From: Diadema setosum
Lineage: Eukaryota; Echinodermata; Echinoidea; Diadematoida; Diadematidae
Reading direction: 5' to 3'
Length of the DNA: 64,000 bases
NCBI GenBank assembly: GCA_033980235.1
Contig: CM067069.1
Span: 33,157,041-33,221,040 of the forward strand
This document shows, piece after piece, positions 24,911 through 37,026 of the stretch. The position numbers were made by a program, and so were the translations under genes. The notes under the pieces are model-generated. The model searched no databases and was not told the origin of the DNA. It saw nothing but the letters and a program-made list of their open reading frames with translations. Position 1 is the first letter of the stretch; each line of letters begins with the position of its first letter.

Positions 24911-25112
24911 ACTGTAAAAATGGAAATTTTTGCGGTGTTGAAATTTTTGCGCATTTCGCACAACCAGAAGCTAGAGCGAAAATAAAAGCACACAAATATT
25001 TTTGCATGCCATATGTTCCAGTAACTGATGTCATGATTAAAAAACACATGAAACTCTTCTTAACTGGCCAAGCGCGAAAAATTAGTCGCGCGAGAATATC
25101 CACTTTTACAGT
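24911..25112. repeat. ACTGTAAAA foldback element, complete copy
   Basis: A 202-bp element with ends ACTGTAAAAATGGAAATTTT and the complement of ACTGTAAAAGTGGATATTCT. Fragments occur at 4930, 62840-63134 and the very end of the window. No coding capacity. Confidence 0.75.
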
Positions 25113-25539
25113 ATGGTAATGAGTGTATTGTGAGTGAGAATGATACGATGATAGAATTGCCTGTCCTCACCTAATACCTTGAACAATTAGATGCTGAAAT
25201 TAGCATTTTGTCCAGGAATTCTCTCTTACATTTGTTGAGACCTTTGTATATAATATGCAGATATCTATAAATTAGACATTACTGTATATCAATATTTGAA
25301 GTAAAGATATTGGTAATAGCATGAATCATCTTTTTCAGTATTAAAAAGTGTATTTCAAGATTTCAGTCCTCATCTGTGCATAAGGATGAGCCAGCTTTTG
25401 TGTTTGAGACAACACAAATTAAATTAATTTCAATTTTAAATTTATTAAAATTAGATTATTGACAAATTAAATGTCAAGCAAGAGAGGGTCATGGCTGTCA
25501 AAACTGGGACACATTTACCCCCCTGACATGGTATTTAGT
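25113..25539. other. No gene seen
   Basis: AT-rich DNA with AAATTAAATT runs near 25410-25470. Confidence 0.6.
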
Positions 25540-25870
25540 ATGCTAGACGTGTCGCCAAAAGAGCAAACTCTATTACGTGCAATGCGATCCATCTAGTCCA
25601 AGAAGGTGGACGTGAAATTGACTCCAACTTGCGGAGGATGGACGAAGGAGAAAACTGGGTCTTATTTGCACTATTAGCACGCGCCCATTTGCACAGCCAA
25701 CACGGCCCTCAGTCCGTGCTGACACGCTGGTAATTACCTCTTCCGCCCCGAACAAATAGTTACTGTCGCACGGGTGAATTCATGCTGATATCGAAGCGCA
25801 AGGGAGATGGCGATCATCGCAGATGCAACGTATGAGCCGTCACTGTCCATGATACGACTTTGATTCTCAT
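25540..25870. promoter_or_regulatory. CpG-richer non-repetitive patch; candidate regulatory element
   Basis: About 330 bases with more frequent CpG and balanced composition, including TGGTAATTACCTC (a palindromic homeodomain-type TAATTA core). It matches none of the repeat families seen here. A splice-framed exon is not evident. Confidence 0.25.
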
Positions 25871-25931
25871 TGCAGACCTTTGTCCAAGCTCCATTTTGTA
25901 TGTATCTACCAGAGTATCTTTGGGAGACTTC

Positions 25932-26047
25932 AAAGGGGCATTCCAGACGATTTTCGTAATTTCATATCAAGCAGTACATAAATCGGCAGCGCCATGCATA
26001 GATTTGTAGAATTTGTTGTGGTCCTTGAGCAAAGAGAGAAACGCTTT
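25932..26047 (+). repeat. MITE family C, partial left end
   Basis: AAAGG...ATTCCAGACGATTTTCG, GCAGCGCCATGCATAGAT and GTAGAATTTGTTGTGGTCCT match in order the first 110 bases of 26862-27344. The rest is missing or too diverged. Confidence 0.6.
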
Positions 26048-26861
26048 CATTGTACTGTGGCATTTGGCGATTTATCAATCTGTTTGGGCAGGTTTGTGTG
26101 TTTGAGCAGAATATGCGAAGTTTGCACGTCGTCAACAGAGTCAGGTGTGCGAACGTGGCACATAAAGAGTTAAACGATACAATGACATTATTACTTTGCT
26201 TAGACAAACATAGCATTCAGATGTCATGCACCAAAGTAGTCACAAATAATTGTATCTGACTATCTTTCTCTTCAGAATTGGATAAAGATGATATCATCAA
26301 ACAAGACAGGTGCATATTTGAAGAATAGTGTTCATGTTTCTCTTTCTTATTTTTTTTTTTTTTGGGGGGGAGGTGGGATTGGTACATATATCTCTGACTA
26401 ATACCCAAAAAATCATAATCTTGATGAAAAGTGATAGCACTTCCTATACTCAAACAATGTTCTCTTCTACTAGATTATTTCTGGTTGTGTGGATAGCAAT
26501 AAAATGCATTTTGTACACAAATAGAATTAAAAATAACAACATATGAATGAACAAATGACTGAAAGAGTATCATTATTTGCTCTCTGATTTTAAAAACAAG
26601 ATATTTTTATTGGAAATGTTTGTTCTTTTATTTATTTATTTTTTTGTTAGACATTTTAAGCATGCAAACTTGCATAGGAATTTGTTGCAGAAGCATTTTA
26701 TTTCATCCTACAGAAAATGCAATCCTTCTACCCAGTGAAATGTGATGCAGAACTTATCCCTTATGACCAGACTGGAATACATCAATACTGTGAAAGAATG
26801 AATCATGGATATCATGTCTTCCACATGGAATATGCTCACCCCCCCCCCCTCCCATAAATTA
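26048..26861. other. No gene seen
   Basis: Contains a poly(T)-poly(G) junction at 26350-26370 and a C run at 26839-26849. Confidence 0.6.
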
Positions 26862-27344
26862 AAGGAGAAATTCAGAATATTTTCATTATTTCACATCATG
26901 TTACATTGACAGATCGACAGTGCCATGTATAGATAATGTAGAATTTATTGTGGCTCTTGAGCAGATTTATATAGCATTGCTGTGAAAACCCAAAACATAG
27001 GTACACTGAACAAGATGACATATCAGGCTTATAAATGTGTTTTAGAAATTTAGCGATGTAATTCCAATACAGTACCACTTGGCTTATATGAAGAAATTCA
27101 CCTGTGTAGAATAATCTGTGCATGCCTTTTCTTCTTTTTTTTTTGCTTCCTTGAGCACACAATCATGCATTCTCATGTGAAGCTGTTATGTCATCATCCT
27201 TGTTCACTGTGATTTGTTATGAATTTTTGAAAACTTTCATATCCCTTATCCCAAATCACTATAAATTCTGTAGTTCTGTATCCAGGATAACCGATTTATA
27301 GATGTTCAAATGCAAGACTCTGAAAATCATCTGGAGTCCTCCTT
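26862..27344 (+). repeat. MITE family C, complete copy
   Basis: 483 bp between TA dinucleotides (26860-26861 and 27345-27346). The left end AAGGAGAAATTCAGAATATT mirrors the complement of the right end, AAGGAGGACTCCAGATGATT. TA flanks suggest a Tc1/mariner-type element. No coding capacity. Confidence 0.7.
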
Positions 27345-27346
27345 TA

Positions 27347-27958
27347 AGGCCGTCTGCTGTAAAAAGTCATTTATTTAATTCCCACACTCTCTCTTGTTTG
27401 TGCACTATGATTATCAAGAATGATGCAGGAATGTGTTTGTGCACTGGGCCGAATGGTTATCAAAACCTTTTTTTCCCCCCATGTGATTTCCTGAATGGAG
27501 GCAGAAGATGCAATTATGAACATGGCTACCTCATGAATGGAGCTAGACACCATAATGTCAATATACCTTTCATGGCTGTATGATGAATTTAGAAAATAAA
27601 TTATGATAAACACTTTTATTTTGGGGGATAAAAATATATTGGTACCGACAGGAGGTAGAAACTGAAACAGAGCTTTAAAAAAAACCACAATGAAATAGAA
27701 ATTATACTGGAGGGAAAGCAGCTACTGAAATCTAACATATGGTTGCCATAGAAACCATTAATCAGTCCCACAGAGCTTGGAGGTCATTCCATTCTCCTAG
27801 ATTAAACTGTCCTCAGCTGTTTGTCATCCTATGGGATAATTATTTTCATTGTGTATGTAGATGCCTTACTATTATTATTTTCGATAACAAATTAAGCTTT
27901 CTCTGTAGTTATGCCATAATGCGTAGTTATGCAATGATAACTTTTAGCCATTCACTGG
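27347..27958. other. No gene seen
   Basis: AT-rich. The opposed open frames at 27302-27688 show no domain. Confidence 0.55.
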
Positions 27959-27960
27959 TA

Positions 27961-28350
27961 AAGGGATCGTATAGTTTTGGTTGAGACCTAATTTCAGGTT
28001 TCTAACATTTTTTGCTGAGATATTGAGAAACCTTTTATGAATTATGAAAGAGCATGTAATTCCATGAGGAATTCAACATTTAGTTGATGAAAATTGATTT
28101 TGAAATGGCTGAGATATCCAAAACAAAGCAGTTCTAATGAAGTGTGGGACCCACCTTTTATATGTATTACGATCGCTTTGTTTTACTTTGTTTTTGGATG
28201 TTTCAGCCATTCCAAACCCGATTTTCATCAAATAAGCTTTGAATTCCTCTTGAAATGGTATGCTCTGTACTATTTCACAAGTTTTTTCTTGGTATCTCAC
28301 AAAAAGTTAAAAGCCCAATTCTCATCTCTACCAATACTGTGCCATCCCTT
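27961..28350 (+). repeat. Palindromic MITE family B, copy 2
   Basis: 390 bp between TA dinucleotides (27959-27960 and 28351-28352), same orientation and same GTGGGACCCAC centre as the 9256 copy. Left end AAGGGATCGTATAGTTTTGG; right end ACTGTGCCATCCCTT. Confidence 0.85.
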
Positions 28351-28352
28351 TA

Positions 28353-29798
28353 TTAACTAAAATGAATGAAATTCAGTTAGAATGTATCTTTGCTTAGAGC
28401 ATTATATGGAAACCAAAAAAAAAAAAATCTTGTGTCTTGGTCTCAGATTTCAATTTTGGTTTTTCTCCAGCAAAATCACCTTTTCTTCTCCCCCCCCCCC
28501 CCCCAAGTAACCTGTCAATGAGGTACCTGTGACCTTATATAGTAATGTGATGAATTACAAATAATATTTTCATTGTCTTTTTGTGTGACTGGCAAAAAGC
28601 AGGTAATAAGAATTGCATGTCTTTCTTGCTCTGTGTGCAGCTAATACGCCAGTTCGTAATTAGCTCATGTGCACATTGGTACAAATAACCTTTCTTTTTT
28701 CTCAGTTGGTTAGGCACTTCACTCGTTTTCAAAGCGACATAATGCATAAGCTTGCCTGACATAATAATTTATGGAATTCATATTCAAACAAAGAATGAAC
28801 TTGCGTTTAGACCAGGTGACCAGACTGGCCAATTGACATTTCAGGAGGCATCCATTTCATTGTTTTGAGTTGTTTGGTTTGTGGAATTGCGAACTGGTCT
28901 ATAGCTCCAGTCTTAGTTCTGTGAAGAGACTGTGCTACATGGTGTGGACTCTTCTCTCTTTTGCTGTTGTTATTGTTGGATGGGGGGGGGGGGGGGGAGG
29001 TGGGGATGGGGGTGGGGAGACCGGGAGAGGAAGTGATGTGGATAGATTGCTGATCATTACCGCCACATTTGTTTGCCGAATGTCTTCCCTGCCTGCCTAG
29101 TGTGGTCCAGGATTGAGCACATGCACACAGTTACTAGCACATGAGTAAACACAGACATGCAGATATTGATACAAAGAGAGAAGAGAGCGAGAAAGTTGTC
29201 CCCCAGGGGGGGGGGGGGGTAGAGAGAAAATAATACCCCAGCAGATGCAGTAAATTGGGCAATTGAAAGGGAGATAAGTATCAGACACAGAGATAGTAAA
29301 AGAGATATGAAGTATGAATGAGAGAAGCATCAACATTTTCGTCAAGAGCAAAAAAGAAGAGGAATTAATAATGAATATTTGATTTTCCACAGACACTTTC
29401 ATCATCAGCATGCCCGAGACAAGTTTGTTGTTGTTTTACAGTGCTTGTACAGTGGATATGAATATGCAAATGAGTGAGCTAACCATGCCATTATACCCTC
29501 ACAATTTTCCATTGATTGCGTACAAAAGAAAATGACAAAAATTCAATGGTTTTGTCAATAAAGTCTGAAACATGATGTTATTCCTGGTTGAATAACTTTA
29601 GAGGCATAATTTATGATTTGCAGATGTAACAAAAAGCAAGCATTATGTGCTTCAAAATAGTTCTATAATGTGAGTTGGGGATAGAAACAAGCAATGTAAA
29701 AATTTGAACCAGTATAATTGATATTAAGTATTGTTAAATATACAAAATGTGAAAAATAGTTACAATAAAGATGTTTCCAGACTAAACCATCTACAGTT
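28353..29798. other. No gene seen; G/C runs
   Basis: C run at 28490-28504, G run at 28982-28997 followed by GGTGGGGATGGGGGTGGGG (quadruplex-capable), G run at 29207-29219. No exon features. Confidence 0.6.
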
Positions 29799-30352
29799 AT
29801 GGTTTAATAAGAAAAATAGTGATATCTCCATATATTTCAGGCTTTATTGCAAAAATATTATATGGTATGCTGTTTTGTGATACAACTGACCGACACATTA
29901 TATGTATCAAAAGTTATATCTTAAAGAGATGGTACAGTATTTGTGGAGATGAGAATGGGCTTTTAACTTTTTGCAAGATACCAAGAAAACACTTATGTAA
30001 CAGTATAGAGCATACCATTTTAAGAGGAATTCAAAGTTTATTTTGATGAAAATCGGGTTTGGAATGACTGAACCATCCAAAAACAAAGTAAAACAAAGTG
30101 ATCGTATTAAAGTGTGGGTCCCACACTTATGAGAATCGCTCTGTTTTGGATATCTCAGCCATTTTAAAACCAATTTTCATCAAATAAACGTTAAATTCCC
30201 CATGGAATTACATGCTCTTTCATATTTTATAAGAGGTTTCTCATTATCCCACCAAAAAATGTTAGAAACCTTAAATTAGGTCTCAACCAAAACTATACGA
30301 TCCCTTTAAATGTTTTTTAAATCACTGCTCCCAAAGGTGAATAGGACCTTTA
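29799..30352 (+). repeat. Repeat family H, copy interrupted by a MITE
   Basis: 29799-29923 and 30307-30352 together match 36441-36606 continuously (ATGGTTTA..., GATATCTCC, TTTATTGC, ACAAC, GACACAT, then AAATCACTGCTCCCAAAGGT). The intervening 29924-30306 is a family B MITE absent from the 36-kb copy. Confidence 0.8.
29924..30306 (-). repeat. Palindromic MITE family B, copy 3, reverse orientation
   Basis: 383 bp between TA dinucleotides (29922-29923 and 30307-30308). Reads reverse to 9256 and 27961: it starts with the CACCA-side arm and ends CTATACGATCCCTT. The centre AAGTGTGGGTCCCACACTT is retained. Confidence 0.85.
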
Positions 30353-32318
30353 ACCCTCTCCGTGCCAGAACAGGGGACAGTGAGTAGAATTAATGTTATG
30401 AGGTTTTCTGTGCCAATCGGCACTCAAATTGCACAAAATGGTGAACAGACTAGGCATGACAAATGAAACATGATGTGCTTTATGTCTCATCAAATATTCA
30501 AATAGAGTCTGGCGAGATCAGAGAGTATGGTGGCTTTGAAACTCCCCAAAGTAATGTGCCCCATTCTTTCAAGGTGATACGTTTCCTGTCAACATGCTTA
30601 CAAAACCAAGAAACAAAACTCATTACAAAGATAAATGGACATTGTGCCAATTTTTCCATTTTTCTTAAAAGCCTTAGAAATATTTAGTAATGCCTTGTCA
30701 CTCAATAAACTATGAATCTGTCTTTTTGAAGGCCATCAAATTGAATTTATCACACTCTTACAAAATGTAAGACAAGGGTGTAGCTTGTGTCAGTGTTGAA
30801 TGGGAGTGATTCATGATTAAACTACTACTAATGAATTTTATCAGATTTAGAGATTACATTCACCCCCAACCCTACCCCATCTCTGCACATTTAGGTTTCC
30901 TATGCACACTGCAAAAAGTTTGCCCTGTGGGGGCAGCAGACTCCATGTAAATAATGCCCTTGCTTCCCATTTGCCTTGCATCAAGAGCACAAATCAGGTC
31001 AAAATGACAGTGCTCAACTGCCAAAGTTTATGAAATTCTGTGATCAGTTGAGAGTCATACATGTATGATTGTCAGCCTAATTTTAATTTTAAGGTATTCC
31101 TATAAATGCTATTACAGGGATTTAATTAATCACCCGTTCACACTGACATTTAACTGCTGATTGTCTGTTTAACCCCTGGGAGCTCAATCACGAGAATGTC
31201 AGTCCAATTAAAACTAAGTATGCAATTTTCCACCCATCTCTCAGACCAGAAAATGATTTGAAACCCATGAGCACCAAGCACAAAGTCTTGATGGGCCTGT
31301 TCACACATGACCAAAAATAATGGTCTGAATACGAAATTAAACTTGATCCACAAAACAATACAATGCTTTACTTTCTGAATGGGTCTAATGCCAACTGTCA
31401 CATGTTGGTGCAATATAGAACATTAGAGCCTTTCAGACTAGAGTCTCCCAGGGACATACATGTACACCTTCCAACAATCAGTACCGATAGTTACATTAAT
31501 TAGGTTGTACTTAGGTAGCTTCTGATTAAAGTCCTATCATTGTCTCAGTAACATTTTGATGGAAGTTAATATGAGAGACTCCCCCTGGCAAGAAAACAAA
31601 ACAAAACAAAAAATAAACAAGTGCACTATATGTGAGTTGACAAGCATTGACTTATATGTACTCAGTATTCCTGGATTTCCTTGTCAATCTCCTCAATGGT
31701 TAAAGCTCCCAGAATATAAACACCAAAGAGATCAACAACATGCTCCTTTGACAAAAATATCACAGGTCTCTAAATGACAACAACAACAAATGATGTGTTG
31801 GCATTTTCTGCGCTATATGAAGATTCAGATGTGTGATTCAGTAGGGAAGACATTTCCTTTATTGCTCACAGAAAATGTATCGTAATGGGTACATCTGGAC
31901 GTTTAAAAGGAAATTTATCCGACATGTGTGTGTAGATTTAGTAAATGTAGAAATATGAGAATAACACATTCAGTATAACTGGAAGGGAAATTCAATCTGC
32001 TCAAAAGTTATGTAGTTTTATAGTTTTTTGATAGATTTTGTGTGTGATCTGTCACTAGTGGATATTAGAAGGTTATATTAAAAGGAGTCATAGTGTCACA
32101 GAAGTTGAATGATGTTTTGAGAACTACACATATATATATATATATTTTTTTTTTTACCATAATGAAAGTGCATTTTTTCCTGCTTTCAAAGGCAAGGGGA
32201 ATAATTTTACCCTTAGCATATATATGTTAGTATGTTGTAAATTGTGTATGTTTAAAATATCATTTAAAATAGCTACACATTGTATGTTTCAGATGAGACA
32301 AATGTTTTGTGGATTTTT
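30353..32318. other. No gene seen; AT-rich intron-like DNA
   Basis: No splice-framed open segment. A short (TA)n tract at 32131-32144 is followed by a T run. Confidence 0.6.
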
Positions 32319-33264
32319 ATGCCTCCGCCAACGAAGTGGCCGGAGGCATTATGTTTTCGGGTCGTCTGTCTGTCCGTACGTCTATCCCGTTTTGTTTTTG
32401 TCGATATCTCAAGAACCGTGAGGTGGTTTTGCAGCAAACTTGGTATGAGGGTATATCCTGGGGGGATAATACTTTGTTTGGATTTTAGGGTCACAAGGTC
32501 AAAGGTCACAGGTTATTTTGTGAAAAAAAGGTTGAAATTTCATGTTTTTCTCCATATCTCGCAAATGGTTCAAGGTATCTTCATGGAACTTAGTATATAT
32601 GCATGTACCGATGGGCAGTGATTATCTAGGGAAGTTGGGGGTCATGGGTCAAAGGTCAAGGGGTCAAAGGTCAAGGTCAACCCCTCAAAATATCACTGCT
32701 TTCCTTATATTTATGCAATGCCTGAAGGATTTTTTTTTAACTTGATGTATGCATGTATAACCCAATATATATTCTGTGGGAAGTTTCTTGCCAAAAGGTC
32801 AAAGGTCAAGTGAAAGTGCTAAATTGCACTTCTTCCTCCATATCTCAAAAGTAACTCAAGGTATTATCATGAAACTTACATATTTATGCATGTTCTACCT
32901 AACAGTGAAAGGTCAAAGGCCAGGTTTAGATAATACTATTTTACCATTTGATACTGAAATTATACTTTTTCTCAATACCTTGAAAATTACTCAATGCATA
33001 AACTTATAAAAGGGACAAAAGTCAAGTAAAAATCATCAGTTCTCCCAAATACCTGCACTCTGACGTTTTAATCATTCATCCAATTAAACCTAGTTCTAGG
33101 AAAGTGAACATTCAGCACATTTGTGGCAAACCTGTCATTTTAATATTTTGCCAATTGTGTGAAACTTTCATCACACATTGTCAAGACATTGTACTATAGA
33201 CCTATTAGGAGAACCATGCATTATGGCGGAGGCATACACCAGTCGCCATAGCGACATTTCTAGT
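32319..33264 (+). mobile_element. GCCTCCGCCA repeat carrying AGGTCA direct repeats
   Basis: Begins with a hairpin (ATGCCTCCG ... CGGAGGCAT, 32319-32349) and ends with the complement of its start (TGGCGGAGGCAT at 33224) plus GTCGCCATAGCGAC. The interior alternates ATATCTC(A/G) segments with runs of GGTCAAAGGTCA: AGGTCAAAGGTCA at 32496 and 32796, GGGTCAAAGGTCA at 32646 and 32661, and a one-mismatch version at 32910. Elements with this end are, from memory, abundant in marine invertebrates. No transposase frame is seen; the small frames are shadows of the repeat. Confidence 0.7.
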
Positions 33265-34602
33265 TATGTTTATTTCCTTTATAGCATATTGTTGTAGTCT
33301 TCCTGCCCATAATACACCACTAGGGAGCCAGGAGATACAATATAAACCAAAATGATAAAAGTCTATTAATTTTGAATGACTAGTCCAGATTTCCTCAAAC
33401 TTTATGGATGTGTGTTACCCATTTCTCCGCATTCACTGAATTCTTGTGTGTTTGGGGGTTTTTATCCTTTGAAGGAAAAACAACCAGACTGTGACTACAC
33501 ATCTTCAATTGTGGAGAAAGGAATACATTATTTACTCCTCATCATGAATTCATTTGCACTAAAAGCAGTGGAGTTATCTCTGTTAAAAATCCATTTATCG
33601 AGCAGCTTCCTTTGTGGAGGATTGACAGGGCTGAAAGCTAATGAGGCCTCAAACAGTCGAAAATTGGTGGCAAATTTGGCCGAAGTGGCTGTGGCACTTG
33701 GAACCTCAATTAGCCCGCTAGCATTCAGATTGTTCTGATGCTAAACAGATGTTAGAGAGAGAGTGTGTAATTACAGGATGCTTACATTGAGCAATTTGTC
33801 CACGAAGTTTCCAAGTTTGTGATGTTTCAGAGGCTCAACCTTTCTTCTACAATGACACATCATCACATCCTTAAGAGGGCTGTTTTTTTTTTTCTTCCTC
33901 TCCGAACATTTTTTTTTTTTGAAGGGGGTGGGCGAAATTTGCAGGCAACAGTTATGGGTTGTGTTAGGGCTATGTAGAGAGTTTATATCCTTTTTGTTTA
34001 ATTTGTGTTCTTTGTCCCAACTTCACCCTACCCAACTCCCTCTCCTTACAAGAGAAGGGGTTCTCTGTATGCCCCCCCCCCCCCTACTTAATCTCTTATT
34101 CTCTCCCTCAACTTTTCTCTATCATCCCTCCTTAATGAAAGTGTAGTAACACTCCATGTTAAAATAGACTTTTAGTAAAAGACTAAACAAGTACATATAG
34201 AATGGTAGAGACTGTTTGCCATGAACAGACATTAAATGATAAATGCTCTGAAACCCTTTTTTTTTTTTGCACTAGATGGTGATATTGGTTGCAAACCCAT
34301 ATTCATATTAGATGAGGTGATGTTGCTATTACTTGCCTTTGTTATACTTCACAAAATATGATGTCAAAGTCATACACTTGGTAGGTGGTCCAGAGCAATT
34401 CAAACTACAATCTCTTGCCCCTAAAGGGGATCAATTTCATTAATTAATGGCAATAACTTTGAGCAAAGGATACAAGTCTTAAACTTTGATTTCTTAAAAA
34501 AATGAAGATGCAATTTGGTTAAAACTTTGAGACTTAATAGCAATCACCCTATCTTGTTTGCATGTGTGGTTGTGACTAGTTAATAAATCAGTACCATGTA
34601 TG
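33265..34602. other. No gene seen; possible conserved non-coding patch
   Basis: At 33600-33735 lies non-repetitive DNA with homeodomain-type cores (GCTAATGAGG, TCAATTAGCC). It falls in a 120-codon open frame (33376-33738) that I do not trust. A T run (33886-33922) and a C run (34072-34083) follow. Confidence 0.4.
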
Positions 34603-36006
34603 TGGGCATTTCCACAGTAAATGGGTAGTTTTAGGTTGGAAAAACATGAAAAATTAAAATTGTCTTCAGAGTATCCATATTTCAGAGTTTGGTTGCCTAA
34701 TACCTATATTAAATATTTTTAAGTAGGAAAAGATAACTTTGTATTCAAATAGAGCTTGAGTGGGTATGTAAGTAAGACATGTGTAATAGGTATGGGGCGA
34801 ACGCGTGTAACACATAGAGTAGGACAGAAATATTGGAATGATGGATTCCTCATACAAAGAATACAAATATTGATTTGAAATCATCTGACACTATTTATTG
34901 TACTGATACATTATGATAAGAACAATTTAGGTTGTCCATATTTGTGAAAATATTCATTATTTGTGTCATTTTGAAGTGTGCATTCATGATTAATGCCAGA
35001 AAATTTGTGCATCATATCCGAAAGGCGAGATCGTGTTTGTACGAAGTTCCTCCATAATCGGGCGAACTGTTGTCATATTCATATCTGTGTGGGTGCATGT
35101 GTGTGTGAGGAAAAGCCAAAGCTTCTTTGCAATAGAGTTTCTTGAAATTCCACAGTACATGATATGACATGTATCACTGCATTAGTGGTGAACGCATGTA
35201 ACACAAGAGTAGGACAGAAACTTGAACTTTACAGAGTTTTTTAATTTCCAAGGTTAACAATACACTCCCGTTCTCCAGTATATTGTGTAGTTCATTTTAA
35301 ACCACAATGTGCAGTATATACAAAGGCTGAAATATCAAAATAATGTATGCAAAGGAGCATTTTGCTGTTGTCATTGGGTCAGCAGTTATCATTTCGTGTC
35401 CATTACACCTTGATATTCCTACATACACGTATGTAAATCAAGTGGATTGTATTTGCCTGTCCAAATTTAAAACTTTTTTTTTTTTTTTACTGATACAAAA
35501 ATACATGTGTATTGATACAGTTTATAGGGACTAAACTAGAATTTCAGTCATCACATCCCAAACTCAATCAACACACAGGCTCTGGAAACAAGAATTAAAA
35601 CTTGCATTGTTCATTTTTCTATTGCATTTAATGTCCATCAGCCACAGTTAGAAACATAAAGCAGTTAATGTACCAGTAACTGATTTCAATGTGAAAAGAA
35701 ACTGTTATTTGATTGTGCAACAGTTAAATCTGTTCATTTCAATTTACATTCATTCGAAAATGAATAGTTGTAACATTCATTAGGGAAATAATCCTTATAG
35801 GGAATCAATACACAAAGAATGACACTTTCAGAATTGTTCAGGTACTGTACAACAACTCTTAACTTTACAACCTATGAGTTGATTTGTAAATTAGAGAACA
35901 AAGCATCCTTTGCAACTGATTGACAATTTGCCCTACATCAACGTAAATAAGCACTGAATTGATCAGTGTTTCTATAGTTGCCATGATATAAAAAATCATG
36001 AGCGTA

Positions 36007-36080
36007 CATACTCGAGCAGGATTTGAACCTACGACCCCCTGATCTCCGGACAGGCGTCATCTCCACTAGACCATCGAGCT
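36007..36080 (-). repeat. tRNA-like SINE unit, copy 1
   Basis: On the minus strand a 74-nt cloverleaf-capable sequence: an A-box-like TGGTCTAGTGGAGATGACG, a B box GGTTCAAATCC, a T arm GTAGG/CCTGC and an acceptor stem GCTCGA/TCGAGT. The anticodon stem is flawed (T:T closing pair, and C instead of the usual T before the anticodon). With a second copy 121 bp away this looks like a tRNA-derived SINE or pseudogene and not a working tRNA. Confidence 0.65.
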
Positions 36081-36127
36081 TCTGCCCGACAGCAGAAAAA
36101 AAAAAATGTTAATAAATCATGGACGTA

Positions 36128-36201
36128 CATACTCGAGCAGGATTTGAACCTATGACCCCCTGATCTCCGGACAGGCGTCATCTCCACTAGACCACCGAGC
36201 T
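36128..36201 (-). repeat. tRNA-like SINE unit, copy 2
   Basis: Almost identical to 36007-36080, differing at two positions in the 74 nt (a T-arm base and the acceptor/D junction). The sequences between and after the units (TTCTGCC(C/T)GACAGCAG) are also repeated, so the duplicated unit is about 121 bp. Confidence 0.65.
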
Positions 36202-36440
36202 TCTGCCTGACAGCAGTGAAAACATCTTGACGGAAAAATGCCATGAATTTGAAAGCACCCTTTTCTTTGCCTGCCAATTCAATACAGTGTACATTTTTAT
36301 ATGGTGTATAGGGCCTAAACTTGAATTTCAGTTATCACATCTGAAACTACATCAACATACAGGCTCCATAAACAAGAATTAAAACTTGCATTGTTCACTC
36401 TTCTATCATCTTAATATCCATCAGCCATAGTTAGAAACAT

Positions 36441-36606
36441 ATGGTTTATCAAGAATAATACTGATATCTCCTTATACTTTCAGCTTTATTGCGAACATTT
36501 TAAATGGTAGGATATTGTGATACAACAGACTGACACATATGCATCGAATGTGATATCTTGAACATATTTTAAATCACTGCTCCCAAAGGTAAACTGGACC
36601 TTTAAT
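36441..36606 (+). repeat. Repeat family H, uninterrupted copy
   Basis: Matches the two flanks of the MITE at 29924-30306 as one continuous sequence (GATATCTTGAACATATTTTA then AATCACTGCTCCCAAAGG). It represents the pre-insertion state of the 29.8-kb site. Confidence 0.8.
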
Positions 36607-37026
36607 GTAAATCAGCCACAGTAAGAAACATAAAGAATTTAATGTGCCATCAACTGTTTTCAAAGAATAACACTTTCCGAAATGTTCAGGTACTGTCAGA
36701 GAACTCTTAACTTTACAACCTATGAGTTGATTTGTAAATTAGACACACAAAAAAAACACACACACACACACAAAAAACACCCTTTTATGTGCCTGCCCAT
36801 TCGATACATACGTACAATGTATTCAAATGGTGTATAGGGCCCATTCTGGAATTTCAGTCATCATATTCCAAAACTTGATCAACATACAGGCTCTGAACAC
36901 AATACAAACGAACATTGTTTGTTCTTTTATCGCCTTAATGTTCATCAGCCACAGTAAGAAACAAAGCAGCTAATGTAACAACTTTTTTTATTCAGTTGTA
37001 TCCCTGTTTATATCTTGCTTTAAAAC

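Larger units (their letters stand above)
35531..36985 (+). repeat. Diverged tandem duplication, unit 1
   Basis: A segment starting with ATTTCAGT(C/T)ATCA(C/T)AT, then CA(G)CATACAGGCTC, CATCAGCCA(C/T)AGTTAGAAACAT and AATGT(A/G)CCA, is found at about 35531-35690, 36301-36440 and 36829-36980. A second block (TTCAGGTACTGT...CTATGAGTTGATTTGTAAAT) appears at 35838 and 36688. Family H copy 2 and the tRNA-like pair lie between. No coding capacity. Confidence 0.7.

Noticed and set aside
33376..33738. 120-codon + strand frame
   Set aside because: No domain, no convincing acceptor or donor, ordinary codon composition; better explained as a conserved non-coding patch, if anything.
36007..36201. Two functional tRNA genes
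   Set aside because: Anticodon stem has a T:T closing pair and the base before the anticodon is C instead of T; duplication with flanks fits a SINE.
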